NCBI GenBank assembly: GCA_002307375.1
Contig: NTJI01000001.1
Coordinates: 1,488,001 to 1,552,000, forward strand
Length of the DNA stretch: 64,000 bases
Source of the DNA: Lysobacteraceae bacterium NML93-0399
Lineage (GTDB): Bacteria > Pseudomonadota > Gammaproteobacteria > Xanthomonadales > Xanthomonadaceae
Reading direction: 5' to 3'
The position numbers and the translations under genes were made by a program. The notes beneath the pieces were generated by a model. That model was not told where the DNA came from, searched no databases, and saw nothing but the letters and a program-made list of their open reading frames with translations. This document shows, piece after piece, positions 1 through 8,502 of the stretch. Numbering within the stretch: the stretch's first letter is position 1; the number at the start of each line of letters is the position of its first letter.

Positions 1-399
1 ATCGTGGCGATCGGCAGCGAGCATTCGACGCTGGCGGACGCCGTGACGCAGGCGGCCGCCGACGTCGGCGTCGAGGTGTCGTCCGACCCCTTCCCCGAGG
101 AAGTGGCCTTCGTGCGCAGCGACCAGTACGCCTTCGTGCGCGCCGGCATTCCGGCGCTGTATCTCGATGCCGGCATCGCAGCGGCCGGCAGCGAACAGGA
201 CCCGAAGATCGCCGCGACCTGGTTCCTGCGCAATTGCTACCACCAGCCCTGCGACCAGGCCGACCTGCCGATCCAGTACGGCGATGCCGCGCGGATGGCG
301 CGCGTGTCGGCCGCGATCAGCCGCATCGTCGCGGACGCCGACGACGTGCCACGTTGGAATGAGGGCGACTTCTTCGGGACGCGGTTCGGAGATCGTTGA
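1..399 (+). CDS. M28-family zinc peptidase, C-terminal part (cut by window edge)
   Basis: This is the 3' end of a gene that begins before the window; the frame is open from base 1 and stops with TGA at 397-399. Two signatures of M28 (aminopeptidase S/Y type) enzymes are visible. One is RSDQYAF followed by AGIPAL, where the Asp at 121-123 sits at the usual second-zinc position. The other is CYHQPCD, whose His is normally the last zinc ligand. The first metal ligands must lie upstream and cannot be checked. The complete M28 lipoprotein at 13828-15543 has the same two motifs (RADHFAF, RYHQPGD), so the genome has at least two members. The likely role is peptide hydrolysis in the envelope or outside the cell, inferred from the family. 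Confidence 0.85.
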   Translation: MVAIGSEHSTLADAVTQAAADVGVEVSSDPFPEEVAFVRSDQYAFVRAGIPALYLDAGIAAAGSEQDPKIAATWFLRNCYHQPCDQADLPIQYGDAARMARVSAAISRIVADADDVPRWNEGDFFGTRFGDR

Positions 400-776
400 T
401 AGAACCCGGCGGCGAAGGTGTGTCGCCGCCTGACAGTTGCCCGCTTCCGCGCTCTTCGCACGTGCGGACATCCGCCCCTTCCCCCGTTTACGGGGGAGGG
501 CTGGGTTGGGGGCCAAACGACCCGATCGAAGCGCACGCAGGCACATGCGGTGATGTTGCTGTGCTGTCGCTCGATTCGTGATCCGCGAGCGCTGACGGGT
601 TGCCCCCACCCAACCCTCCCCCGCACGCGGGGGAGGGCTTCAGTGCACGGCCGGCCGACCCGTGCCGTCGTCACGTCATCGACTGGAACGCCACACGCCG
701 CCCGGTTGGACCTTTCAGCCTCCGACCAGCGAGCGACCGGTATCCTCGGCGCCTGTCCAGATCCGGCGTCCGTCGC
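400..776. repeat. Intergenic stretch with two GC-rich palindromic repeats
   Basis: No gene is seen here. Two copies of the window's main palindromic repeat lie at 475-512 and 602-640. Each has a CCTCCCCCG...CGGGGGAGG core and a GGTTGGG-type tail on one side. The two copies point in opposite directions (tail to the right in the first, to the left in the second). They could form mRNA hairpins after the M28 gene. Confidence 0.7.
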
Positions 777-1808
777 ATGCGTCTTCGCACCTCCTTCCGT
801 CATGCGCGCACCGCGCTGCTGGTCGCCGGCCTGTGCGTGCTCGCCGCCTGCGGACGCGACGATGTGCGGCCGACGCCGCCGGTCACGGTGCAGCCCGCGA
901 CGCCCGCGCCCGCTGCGCCGCCGGTGCGCATCGGTCTGGCCCTGGGTGGCGGCGCGGCCAAGGGCTTCGCGCATATCGGCGTGATCAAGATGCTCGAAGC
1001 CAACGGCTTCAAGGCCGATGTCGTCGCCGGTACCAGCGCCGGCAGCGTGGTCGGTGCGCTGTACGCCAGCGGCATGGATCCGTTCCAGATGCAGGAACGT
1101 GCGGTTGCGCTCGACGAGTCGAGCATCCGCGACGTGCGCCTGTTCTCCGGCGGGCTGGTGCAGGGCGTGGCGCTGCAGAACTACGTCAACCAGGTAGTCG
1201 GCAACCGCACGCTCGAACGCATGCGCATTCCCTTCGCCGCCGTTGCCACGCGCCTGGAAACCGGCGACCGCATCGTGTTCGTGCGTGGCAATACCGGACA
1301 GGCCGTGCGCGCCTCGAGCAGCGTGCCGGGCGTGTTCGAGCCGGTGCAGATCGGCGAGCGCCATTACGTCGACGGCGGTGTCGTCAGCCCGGTGCCGGTG
1401 GACGCGGCCCGGCAGCTGGGCGCGGACTTCGTCATCGCCGTCGATATTTCCAGCAAGGCCAGCGGCACCATGCCCGGCAGCATGCTGGGCATCGTCAACC
1501 AGTCGATCGCGATCATGGGCCAGAACCTCGGACGCCAGGAACTCGCGCGCGCCGACGTGGTGATCCGGCCACAGGTCAACGACATCGGCCCTGCGAGTTT
1601 CGAACAGCGCAATGCGGCCATCCTGCAGGGCGAGCGCGCTGCACTCGCGGCCATGGCGCAGATCCGCGCCAAGCTCGCCGAACTCGAGCGTGCACGTGCG
1701 GCGGCGCGCATGCCGGCCACGCCGCTCGAGCCCGAACCGGTCGACATCGACTGTGGCGACAGCTGGGTGCGCCGGCTCAATCCATTCGCCAAGGAACGCG
1801 CCTGCTGA
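777..1808 (+). CDS. Patatin-like phospholipase lipoprotein (RssA type)
   Basis: A 343-residue serine acyl hydrolase anchored as a lipoprotein. The ATG at 777 is preferred because it starts a lipoprotein signal whose lipobox LAAC gives the lipidated Cys25. The patatin fold is shown by the oxyanion-hole motif GGGAAKG (57-63), the nucleophile elbow GTSAG with Ser87, and the catalytic DGG with Asp199 followed by GVVSPVP. These are the Ser-Asp dyad elements of bacterial RssA/YchK-like patatins. Substrate is not visible; a role in phospholipid or lysophospholipid turnover at the envelope is an inference. It stands alone between a repeat-rich gap and the channel gene at 2112. Confidence 0.9.
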   Translation: MRLRTSFRHARTALLVAGLCVLAACGRDDVRPTPPVTVQPATPAPAAPPVRIGLALGGGAAKGFAHIGVIKMLEANGFKADVVAGTSAGSVVGALYASGMDPFQMQERAVALDESSIRDVRLFSGGLVQGVALQNYVNQVVGNRTLERMRIPFAAVATRLETGDRIVFVRGNTGQAVRASSSVPGVFEPVQIGERHYVDGGVVSPVPVDAARQLGADFVIAVDISSKASGTMPGSMLGIVNQSIAIMGQNLGRQELARADVVIRPQVNDIGPASFEQRNAAILQGERAALAAMAQIRAKLAELERARAAARMPATPLEPEPVDIDCGDSWVRRLNPFAKERAC

Positions 1809-2111
1809 CGTCGCGCGCGGCATGCATGACCCGCTGTCGGCGCCGCGACGAGCATGCGTCAGCGCCCCGCGCATGAATGCGAAAACGGTGCGCGTGTGTT
1901 CACCATGCGCGCACACCGGCCGCGTCCACACTGTGCGCGGCACGCAGCATCCGCATCGTCGTAAGGGCATGCAACCTGGCGACACCGTCGCGTCATGACG
2001 GCGTCCGCGCCAACCGCTCGCGTGCCGACCGAATGCCGACGCCGCGCGCGCCGTCGGCCATCCATCGACTCGGTGCGGCCGCGGTCGCATCCCAGCGGGG
2101 AGACGCCACCC
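1809..2111. other. Intergenic, no feature seen
   Basis: About 300 bases without a convincing gene. A GGGGAG Shine-Dalgarno sequence ends about 9 bases before the ATG at 2112; nothing else stands out. Confidence 0.5.
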
Positions 2112-3752
2112 ATGCCATCCAACTCACTCGCCAGGCAGCTTGAACTGAGCCTGGGCACCTACCTGCCTTCCGTACTCGGCGCGGTCCTCGTGCTGGTCAT
2201 CGGACTGCTGGCCGCGCTGCTGGTGCGCGGCCTGATCCGCAATGGCCTGACGCGGCTGCGAGTCAACGAACGCGTCAACAGCCAGACGGCTTCGCAGCTG
2301 GACATCGTCAAGGTCGCCGCATCGATCGGTTTCTGGTTCGTGCTGATCATCGCCATGATCGGCGTGTTCAGCGTGCTGCGTTTCGACGGGCTCTACGGTC
2401 CGTTCTCCGCGCTCGTGACCGAGGTGATGCTGTATCTGCCGCGGATCATCCTTGCTGGCGTGCTGGCCCTGGTCGCCTGGGTGCTGGCCACCGTGTTGCG
2501 CGCGGGCATCAACCGGTTGATGGCATCGGGGCGCTGGGACGAGAAGCTGTCCGAGTCGGCAGGGGTCAAGCCGATCTCGGCCGTGCTCGGCGACGTCGTC
2601 TACTGGCTGGTGCTGCTGCTGTTCCTGCCGGCGATCGTCGGCGCGCTGCGCATCGAAGGCCTGATGGATCCGCTGACCGGCATGACCGCGCAAGTCACGC
2701 TGATGCTGCCCAACATCTTCGCCGCGGTCGTGATCGGTCTAGTCGGCTGGCTGGTCGCCAAGGTGCTGCGCGGCCTGGTCACCAACCTGCTGGCCGCCTC
2801 GGGCGTCGACCGCTTCAGCAATCGTGACGGTCTGACCGAAGGTGTGCGCCTGTCGCAGCTCGGCGGCACGCTGGCCTTCATCCTGGTCATCGTGCCGACG
2901 CTGATCGCCGCGCTCGACGCCCTCGCCATCCGCGCGATCTCCGAGCCGGCCAGCGACATGCTGGGCATGTTCCTGATCGCGATTCCCAACATCCTCGCCG
3001 CCGCGCTGATCCTGATCGTCGCCTGGTATCTCGGTCGATTCGTGTCGGGTCTGCTGACGCGCCTGCTCGAGAACCTCGGCTTCGACCGCCTGCCGGCACG
3101 TCTGGGTCTGAGCCATCTGTTCACGACGACCGCGACGCCCACACCTGCCACGTCTGCCGCGCCGATGCGCCAGACGCCGGTCGACGCCGCACTCGAGACG
3201 GCCGATCCGGTCGCGGCCGCCGGTGCGCCCGAGCCAGGCCTGCCACTCGGCGATCCGTCGATGGCGGCGGGCGTCGAATCGCGTGCCGGCGGTCTGTCGG
3301 CGTTCGCCGGTCGTGTCGCGTTGTTCTTCATCATGTTGTTCGCGACGGTCGAAGCCGCGCATCGCCTGGGCTTCGTCGGCGTGCGCGACCTGCTGGCCAC
3401 GTTCATCGCCTTCGGCGGCGACATCCTGCTGGGCGCGGTGATCCTGGTGGTGGGCTACTGGCTGGCCGACCTCGCAGCCCGTGCGATCCAGCGCGCCAAC
3501 CCCGACCGCAGCGTCGGCCTGTCGCGCATCGCGCGCGTTGCGATCCTGGGCCTGGTGATCGCCATGGGCCTGCGCGCGATGGGCATCGCCGACGACATCG
3601 TCAACCTAGCTTTCGGCCTGGTGCTGGGCGCGGTCGCAGTCGCGGTGGCGCTGGCTTTCGGCCTCGGGGGCCGCGAAGCCGCCGGCCGGGTCGCCGACCG
3701 CTGGGCGAAGGCGTACCTCGAACGTCGTCGCGACGACGAGCCGCGCCCGTAA
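2112..3752 (+). CDS. Multi-span MscS-related membrane protein with repeated TM-helix modules
   Basis: A 546-residue integral membrane protein. Several long hydrophobic segments recur in a pattern: a helix with PxIxxAxxxLxxAW, then a polar stretch with LGFDRLPA or SGVDRFSN. This is the arrangement of the conserved TM-helix repeat found in CmpX-like small-conductance mechanosensitive channel relatives. A proline/alanine-rich spacer (about residues 340-395) separates the N-terminal repeats from a C-terminal pair of helices ending in a glycine-rich AFGLGGREAAG stretch, which resembles the MscS pore-lining motif. A classical large cytoplasmic MscS beta domain is not evident. A role in osmotic or membrane-tension response is inferred from the family. 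The start is supported by GGGGAG upstream. Confidence 0.8.
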   Translation: MPSNSLARQLELSLGTYLPSVLGAVLVLVIGLLAALLVRGLIRNGLTRLRVNERVNSQTASQLDIVKVAASIGFWFVLIIAMIGVFSVLRFDGLYGPFSALVTEVMLYLPRIILAGVLALVAWVLATVLRAGINRLMASGRWDEKLSESAGVKPISAVLGDVVYWLVLLLFLPAIVGALRIEGLMDPLTGMTAQVTLMLPNIFAAVVIGLVGWLVAKVLRGLVTNLLAASGVDRFSNRDGLTEGVRLSQLGGTLAFILVIVPTLIAALDALAIRAISEPASDMLGMFLIAIPNILAAALILIVAWYLGRFVSGLLTRLLENLGFDRLPARLGLSHLFTTTATPTPATSAAPMRQTPVDAALETADPVAAAGAPEPGLPLGDPSMAAGVESRAGGLSAFAGRVALFFIMLFATVEAAHRLGFVGVRDLLATFIAFGGDILLGAVILVVGYWLADLAARAIQRANPDRSVGLSRIARVAILGLVIAMGLRAMGIADDIVNLAFGLVLGAVAVAVALAFGLGGREAAGRVADRWAKAYLERRRDDEPRP

Positions 3753-3771
3753 CGCGCGTCGGTTCTCCTTC

Positions 3772-3822
3772 AAAAAAAAAAGGCCCGTTCGACAGAAGGC
3801 CCGCCCGATGGCGGGCCTTCTG
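3772..3822 (-). terminator. Rho-independent terminator facing the DNA ligase gene
   Basis: A perfect 13-bp stem (3793-3805 with 3810-3822, 4-base loop) lies between convergent genes. A run of ten A at 3772-3781 becomes a T tract on the minus strand. An alternative stem (AGGCCCG at 3781-3787 with CGGGCCT at 3812-3818) puts the T tract right after the hairpin, so it best fits termination of the minus-strand ligase gene. Confidence 0.75.
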
Positions 3823-3871
3823 CTGTGTGGCGGCAACGCGTCCGCATCAGGCCGCGGCCGAGAAGCCGGAT

Positions 3872-4777
3872 TCACCTTGCGCCGCCGAGCGCATGGGCCG
3901 CTGTCGCCTCGCGCTCGGGCACGTCGTGGCGCACACGCAGAAACCGGGCAAAGCGCGGCAGGCCGGTCGAGGTCAGCCCGTTGTAGCGATAGGTCACCCA
4001 GCTGCCGGGCGGCGGCGGATCGGCGCGCTGCGCATCGCTGAAGCCGGTGCCGATGCGGAACCGGCGGCCATCGTGGTGCTCGACGACCAGCGCGCCGAGC
4101 ATGCCCGTGTACTTGCCGCGTCCCGGCGCGTGCGCGACCACGCGCGCTTCGGCATCGTCGTGCGGCTTGAGCTTGAGCAACGCGCTGGTGCGGCCCGCGC
4201 CATAGCGCGCGTCGGCGTGATGCAGCATCAGGCCCTCGCCGCCGGCGGCCACGACCTGCGCCAGCCGCGCATCGAGCGCGTCGCGCGATGCCAGCTGTGT
4301 CTGCGCGACCATCTGCAACTGCGGATGCGCCGTGCGGTCGACCAGCGCGCGCATCGCCCTGACGCGTTCTGCGAACGTGCCGGCATGCGACGGCAGGTCG
4401 AAGACCATGAAGCGCATCGCCGCCCAGGCGGCCTCGTCGACCTGCGCACTGCGCACCATGCCGCTGGCGACGTCGAACTGGCCGCGTCCGATCCACAGTT
4501 CACCGTCCATCGACGTATCCGGCCAGCCGGCGACGAACGCCGCAGGCGCGGCGATGCGATGACCGCCGCGCGTCCACAGCGCGCGTCCGTCCCAGCGTGC
4601 GCGCACACCGTCGTATTTCTCGCTGGCGAAATAGGCCGGCACGTCGATCTGCGCGCTGCCCAGATCGCGCGCGAGCATCAGCGCGGGCGGGTTCGCGAAC
4701 GTCGGCAGCGCAAAGGCACACAGCAGCAGGAGCAGCAGCGCCGTGGCGGCGACGCTCGATCGGGCGCGAATGGGCAT
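3872..4777 (-). CDS. ligE: Periplasmic ATP-dependent DNA ligase (Lig E type)
   Basis: A 301-residue minimal ATP-dependent DNA ligase that seals nicks through a lysyl-AMP intermediate. Motif I is EKYDGVR with the adenylated Lys54. Further nucleotidyltransferase motifs are visible as MDGELW, FMVFD, GGEGLMLH and LLKLKP, followed by a short OB domain with the RIGTGFSD segment. The protein begins with a clear hydrophobic leader ending in ALPTFA, so the mature enzyme is probably periplasmic, as described for Lig E of Neisseria, Haemophilus and relatives. There is no helix-hairpin-helix or zinc finger, matching the minimal type. It is a single gene, convergent with the channel gene. A link to extracellular DNA or natural competence is proposed for the family and is not shown here. 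Confidence 0.9.
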   Translation of the reverse strand: MPIRARSSVAATALLLLLLCAFALPTFANPPALMLARDLGSAQIDVPAYFASEKYDGVRARWDGRALWTRGGHRIAAPAAFVAGWPDTSMDGELWIGRGQFDVASGMVRSAQVDEAAWAAMRFMVFDLPSHAGTFAERVRAMRALVDRTAHPQLQMVAQTQLASRDALDARLAQVVAAGGEGLMLHHADARYGAGRTSALLKLKPHDDAEARVVAHAPGRGKYTGMLGALVVEHHDGRRFRIGTGFSDAQRADPPPPGSWVTYRYNGLTSTGLPRFARFLRVRHDVPEREATAAHALGGAR

Positions 4778-5038
4778 GGTGGCGATCCGGCAATACGGAT
4801 GGGTGCCCAGCCTGCGCGTCCATCAATGGCAGCGGGATCGCGTCTTGCTGCAGCGTCGCGTCGGTCGCTACCGACTCGGCGGGTCGGATTGCGAACGGAC
4901 GGCCTGTAGGGCGTGTCGAGCGCGGACTCCCGCACGTGCCGGCACCCGCCCCCGCCTCGTCATCCACCGATGGTTTCTCCCTCTCCCGTGAAGGGAGAGG
5001 GACCCTGGGAATCTTCCGCCGCTGGCGGAAGATGCCGT
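4778..5038. repeat. Short intergenic with a variant palindrome
   Basis: Contains an imperfect copy of the window's GC-rich palindrome at 4976-5001 (CTCCCTCTCCC, short loop, GGGAGAGGG) just downstream of the minus-strand algC-like gene. It may act as an mRNA-end hairpin. No gene is seen. Confidence 0.5.
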
Positions 5039-7366
5039 TCAGAAGGGCAATGCGAGCTCGGGGTCGATCGCCAGCAACTGCTGACGGAACGTCTGCTGGA
5101 TGCGCAGCAGCGCTTCGCGGCTGTCGGCGTCGAAGCGCAGCACCAGCACCGGCGTGGTGTTGGACGCGCGCACCAGGCCCCAGCCGTCGGGCCAGTCGGC
5201 GCGCACGCCGTCGATGTCCGACAGCCGTGCGCCGTCGAATGCGCTCTCCGCCTGCACGCGCGCAATGAACGCATGCGGATCGCCGTGCGGCGCGGGTACC
5301 TTGATCTCCGGCGTCGACACGCCACTCGGCAGCGCCTTGAGCACCGCGGAAGGGTCGTCATCGAGCGCGAGAATCTCGAGCAGGCGCGCGGCGGCATAGA
5401 TGCCGTCGTCGAAGCCGTACCAGCGCTCGGCAAAGAAGAAGTGGCCGCTCATCTCGCCGGCCAGCTCCGCGCCGGTCTCGCGCATCTTGGCCTTGATCAG
5501 CGAATGTCCGGTCTTCCACATCAGCGGACTGCCGCCGTGGCGCAGCACGTGGCCGGGCAGCCGGCCGGTGCACTTCACGTCGAACACGATCAGCGCGCCG
5601 GGGTTGCGCTCGAGCACGTCGGCCGCGAACAACATCAGCAGGCGGTCGGCGAAGATGTTCTCGCCATCCTTCGTCACCACGCCCAGGCGGTCGCCGTCGC
5701 CGTCGAAGGCGATGCCCAGGTCAGCATCGAAACGCTGCACCGTGCGCACCAGGTCCTCGAGGTTGTGCGGCTCGCTGGGGTCTGGATGGTGGTTGGGGAA
5801 GGTGCCGTCGATGTCGCAGTACAGCGGCACCACTTCGGCGCCGATGGCTTCGAGCACGCGCGGGCCGAGTTCGCCGGCCACACCGTTGCCGGCATCGACG
5901 ACCACCTTGAGCGGGCGCGCGATCTGGATGTCGTCGGCGATGCGGCGCACGTAGTCCTCGCCGATGTCGCGCTCGGACACGCCGCCGGGCTGCGGCGCGG
6001 TGTAGAGGCGGTCGTCGGCGACGCGCGTGTGCAGGTCGGTGATCGCATCGCCCGACAGCGTCTCGCCACCGACGACGATCTTGAAGCCGTTGTAGTCGGG
6101 CGGGTTGTGACTGCCGGTCACCGAGATGCAGCAACCGGTGCGCAGATGGAAAGCGCCGAAATAGATCACCGGCGTCGGCGCCATGCCGATGTCGATGACG
6201 TTGCGGCCGGCCTTGCGCAGGCCGGCGATCAGGCCGGTGACCATGTCCGGCCCCGACAGCCGACCGTCGCGGCCGACGACGATGTCGCTCAGGTCCTGCT
6301 CGCGCATCAGCGAGCCGACGGCCTGGCCGATCAGCTCGGCGACGCCGGCATCGAGCGTCTGGCCGACGATGCCGCGGATGTCGTAGGCACGGAAGATCGA
6401 CGGGTCCAGCACCACCGACGCCGGCGCGGCCTTCTTCTTCGGTTCGTTGCGCGCGACCACCGGTGCGGCCTGCGCGCCCTCCTCGCCTTCGGCTGCGGGC
6501 GTACGCAGGGTTTCGGCGAAGGTCGGCGTCCCGTCCTCGGCCTGGACCGCAGCGCCGCGTCCACGCGGCAGGCGCCAGGCCAGGATCGCCAGCACCAGCA
6601 GCACGCCGGCCGCGGCCAGCAGCGGCCATGCGCCGAGGCCGAACGGTGCGCGGTCCACGTGCGGGGCGGCGGCGGCGATGCGCAGCGGCGTGCCGGGCAC
6701 CGGCTGGGCCATGCGCGCGGCGAGATTGGCCAGGCCGGCATCTCCGCGTGCCAGCAGCGTGTGGTTGCCCTGGCGCAGCGCGAGGAACGTGGCGGCGTGC
6801 AGCGGCGCGCCTTCGAGGCCGGCGGTCGCACGGGCAAGCGGCAGCTGGACCAGGGCCACGCCCACCACATCGGCGTCGGCGCGGGCCGGCGCGGTGACCA
6901 GCACGCGCGGCGCGCCGTCGACCTGGGCCACGACGACCACCGCGCCGTCTTCGACCAGCGCAGCCTCCAGCGCCGAGAGGCGACCGAAGCCGCCGGCCTC
7001 CAGGCTCGCGTAGGCGCCCGCGAGGTCGGCGGGCACGATGGTCGCCGCTTCGAGCTGCGGCCAGTCGCGGGCGAGCGCCGCGCCGGCGGCCGCCAGATCG
7101 CCCGTGGCCAGCAGGCCCTGCAGGGCAGGATCGGCGAGCCGGTCTTCGAGCCGCTTGCGTTCGGCGCCCAGCGCCTGCTGCGTGGCCGCGACGGCGGCAT
7201 CGCGCCCCTGCTCGGCGGCAGCGGTGTGGCGCTCGCCCTGCCACTGGCGCCAGCCGCTCCAGGCCGACCAGGCCGCGAGCACAACCAGCAGCACCGCCAG
7301 CAGCGGCGCGGCCTGGCGCAGTTGTGCCATCAGCGCGGCAGTCTGTCGCGGTTCCTTCTCGCTCAT
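5039..7366 (-). CDS. algC: Phosphomannomutase/phosphoglucomutase with N-terminal membrane module (AlgC/XanA family)
   Basis: A 775-residue alpha-D-phosphohexomutase interconverting mannose- or glucose-6-phosphate and the 1-phosphates, supplying sugar nucleotides for LPS and exopolysaccharide. The catalytic part starts near residue 318. It has the phosphoserine loop TGSHNPPDYNG (Ser419), the metal loop DGDGDR (555-560), the sugar loop GEMSGH (637-642) and the phosphate loop RASNTTP (733-739). Residues 1-310 are an extra module: a helix at about 20-36, a roughly 200-residue presumed periplasmic domain, a second helix at about 246-264, then a charged Ala/Glu-rich linker. Long AlgC forms of this kind occur in some Pseudomonas and Xanthomonadaceae. 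It is last in the operon, 12 bases after dut, with an AAGGGGAC ribosome site. Specificity for mannose versus glucose cannot be read from sequence. Confidence 0.9.
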   Translation of the reverse strand: MSEKEPRQTAALMAQLRQAAPLLAVLLVVLAAWSAWSGWRQWQGERHTAAAEQGRDAAVAATQQALGAERKRLEDRLADPALQGLLATGDLAAAGAALARDWPQLEAATIVPADLAGAYASLEAGGFGRLSALEAALVEDGAVVVVAQVDGAPRVLVTAPARADADVVGVALVQLPLARATAGLEGAPLHAATFLALRQGNHTLLARGDAGLANLAARMAQPVPGTPLRIAAAAPHVDRAPFGLGAWPLLAAAGVLLVLAILAWRLPRGRGAAVQAEDGTPTFAETLRTPAAEGEEGAQAAPVVARNEPKKKAAPASVVLDPSIFRAYDIRGIVGQTLDAGVAELIGQAVGSLMREQDLSDIVVGRDGRLSGPDMVTGLIAGLRKAGRNVIDIGMAPTPVIYFGAFHLRTGCCISVTGSHNPPDYNGFKIVVGGETLSGDAITDLHTRVADDRLYTAPQPGGVSERDIGEDYVRRIADDIQIARPLKVVVDAGNGVAGELGPRVLEAIGAEVVPLYCDIDGTFPNHHPDPSEPHNLEDLVRTVQRFDADLGIAFDGDGDRLGVVTKDGENIFADRLLMLFAADVLERNPGALIVFDVKCTGRLPGHVLRHGGSPLMWKTGHSLIKAKMRETGAELAGEMSGHFFFAERWYGFDDGIYAAARLLEILALDDDPSAVLKALPSGVSTPEIKVPAPHGDPHAFIARVQAESAFDGARLSDIDGVRADWPDGWGLVRASNTTPVLVLRFDADSREALLRIQQTFRQQLLAIDPELALPF

Positions 7367-7378
7367 TTCCAGTCCCCT

Positions 7379-7837
7379 TCAGCGCACGCCGGAATGCCCG
7401 AACCCCCCGGTTCCGCGTGCGGTTTCGACGAAAGTATCCACCACATTCAAGGTCGCCCGCACGACCGGCAACAGCACCAGCTGCGCGATGCGGTCGCCCG
7501 GCTCGATGGTGAACGCGTCCTTGCCGCGGTGCCAGACGCTGATCATCAAAGGCCCCTGGTAGTCGGCGTCGATCAGGCCGGTGCCGTTGCCGAGCACGAT
7601 GCCGTGCTTGTGGCCCAGCCCCGAACGCGGCAGCACCACCGCGCACAGGCCGGGGTCGCCGATGTGGATCGACAGGCCCGAGGGCACCAGAGAGGCGTCG
7701 CCCGGCAACAGGGTCAGCGGTTCGTCGAGCGCGGCGCGCAGGTCGAGGCCGGCGCTGCCTTCGGTGGCATAGGCGGGCAGCGGCCATTGCTGGCCGAAGC
7801 GTGCATCGAGCACGCGGACATCGAGGACGAAGCTCAT
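7379..7837 (-). CDS. dut: Deoxyuridine 5'-triphosphate nucleotidohydrolase (dUTPase)
   Basis: A 152-residue homotrimeric dUTPase that converts dUTP to dUMP and pyrophosphate, keeping uracil out of DNA and supplying dUMP for thymidylate. All five family motifs are present: AGLDLRA (29-35), PRSGLG (70-75), GLIDADYQG (87-95), GDRIAQ (114-119) and the C-terminal [10 protein letters not shown] (141-150). Its ATG overlaps the stop of coaB as ATGA, so translation is probably coupled. The coaBC-dut pairing is common in gammaproteobacteria. Confidence 0.97.
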   Translation of the reverse strand: MSFVLDVRVLDARFGQQWPLPAYATEGSAGLDLRAALDEPLTLLPGDASLVPSGLSIHIGDPGLCAVVLPRSGLGHKHGIVLGNGTGLIDADYQGPLMISVWHRGKDAFTIEPGDRIAQLVLLPVVRATLNVVDTFVETARGTGGFGHSGVR

Positions 7838-8502
7838 CGGGGGTCCTGTTGCAGGCGGGCGGCGATCAGCGCGACCAGCTGGTCGGCGATCTCGGTCTTG
7901 GGAGCGGGGCCGAGCTGCACGTGGCCGTCGGCGCCGTGCACGTGCAGCGTGTTGTCGTCGCCTTCGAAACCGCTGCCGTCGATGCCGACGCGGTTGGCGG
8001 CGATCAGATCGACGCGCTTGGCGATGCGCTTGGCGCGGGCGTGCTCGTCGACAGCGTCGGTCTCGGCGGCGAAGCCGACCACGAGTGTCGGCCGCGGCGT
8101 GGCCAGCGCGACGTCGGCGAGAATGTCCCGGGTGCGCACGAGTCGAAGTTGAAGGCCGTCATCACCGGGCTGCTTCTTGATCTTCGAAGACGCGATATGC
8201 GCCGGGGTGAAGTCGGCGACGGCCGCCGCGCCGATGTAGACGTCGGCCGGCAATGCGGCGAATACCGCGTCGTGCATCTGCGCGGCCGAGCGCACATCGA
8301 TGCGCTGCACGCCTTCGGGCGCGGGCAGATGCACAGGCCCCGCGACCAGCACCACATCGGCACCCGCGCGCTGCGCGGCGGCGGCGATCGCGAATCCCAT
8401 CTTGCCGCTGCTGCGGTTGCCCAGGAATCGGACCGGGTCGAGATCCTCGAAAGTCGGCCCGGCGGTGACTAGCACGCGGCGGCCGGCGAGTGGAGCGCTC
8501 AT
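7834..8502 (-). CDS. coaB: Phosphopantothenate-cysteine ligase (CoaB domain as a separate protein)
   Basis: A 222-residue protein equal to the C-terminal CoaB half of the usual bifunctional CoaBC. It joins 4'-phosphopantothenate and cysteine using CTP in coenzyme A synthesis. It carries [15 protein letters not shown] (12-26), NRSSGKMG (29-36) and the SKIKK motif (106-110) that marks the nucleotide-activating site. Its ATG at 8502 overlaps the coaC stop as ATGA, and its own stop overlaps the dut start the same way. In E. coli and most relatives CoaC and CoaB are one polypeptide; here the frames differ exactly at the linker between domains. Either the gene is naturally split and coupled, or a single-base change or error has broken a fusion. 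Confidence 0.9.
   Translation of the reverse strand: MSAPLAGRRVLVTAGPTFEDLDPVRFLGNRSSGKMGFAIAAAAQRAGADVVLVAGPVHLPAPEGVQRIDVRSAAQMHDAVFAALPADVYIGAAAVADFTPAHIASSKIKKQPGDDGLQLRLVRTRDILADVALATPRPTLVVGFAAETDAVDEHARAKRIAKRVDLIAANRVGIDGSGFEGDDNTLHVHGADGHVQLGPAPKTEIADQLVALIAARLQQDPR

Noticed and set aside
4913..8152. A continuous plus-strand reading frame of more than 1000 codons
   Set aside because: It lies antisense to algC, dut and coaB, which have clear domains; high GC keeps the opposite frame open. Its product is Arg/Ala/His/Gln-rich with no domain.
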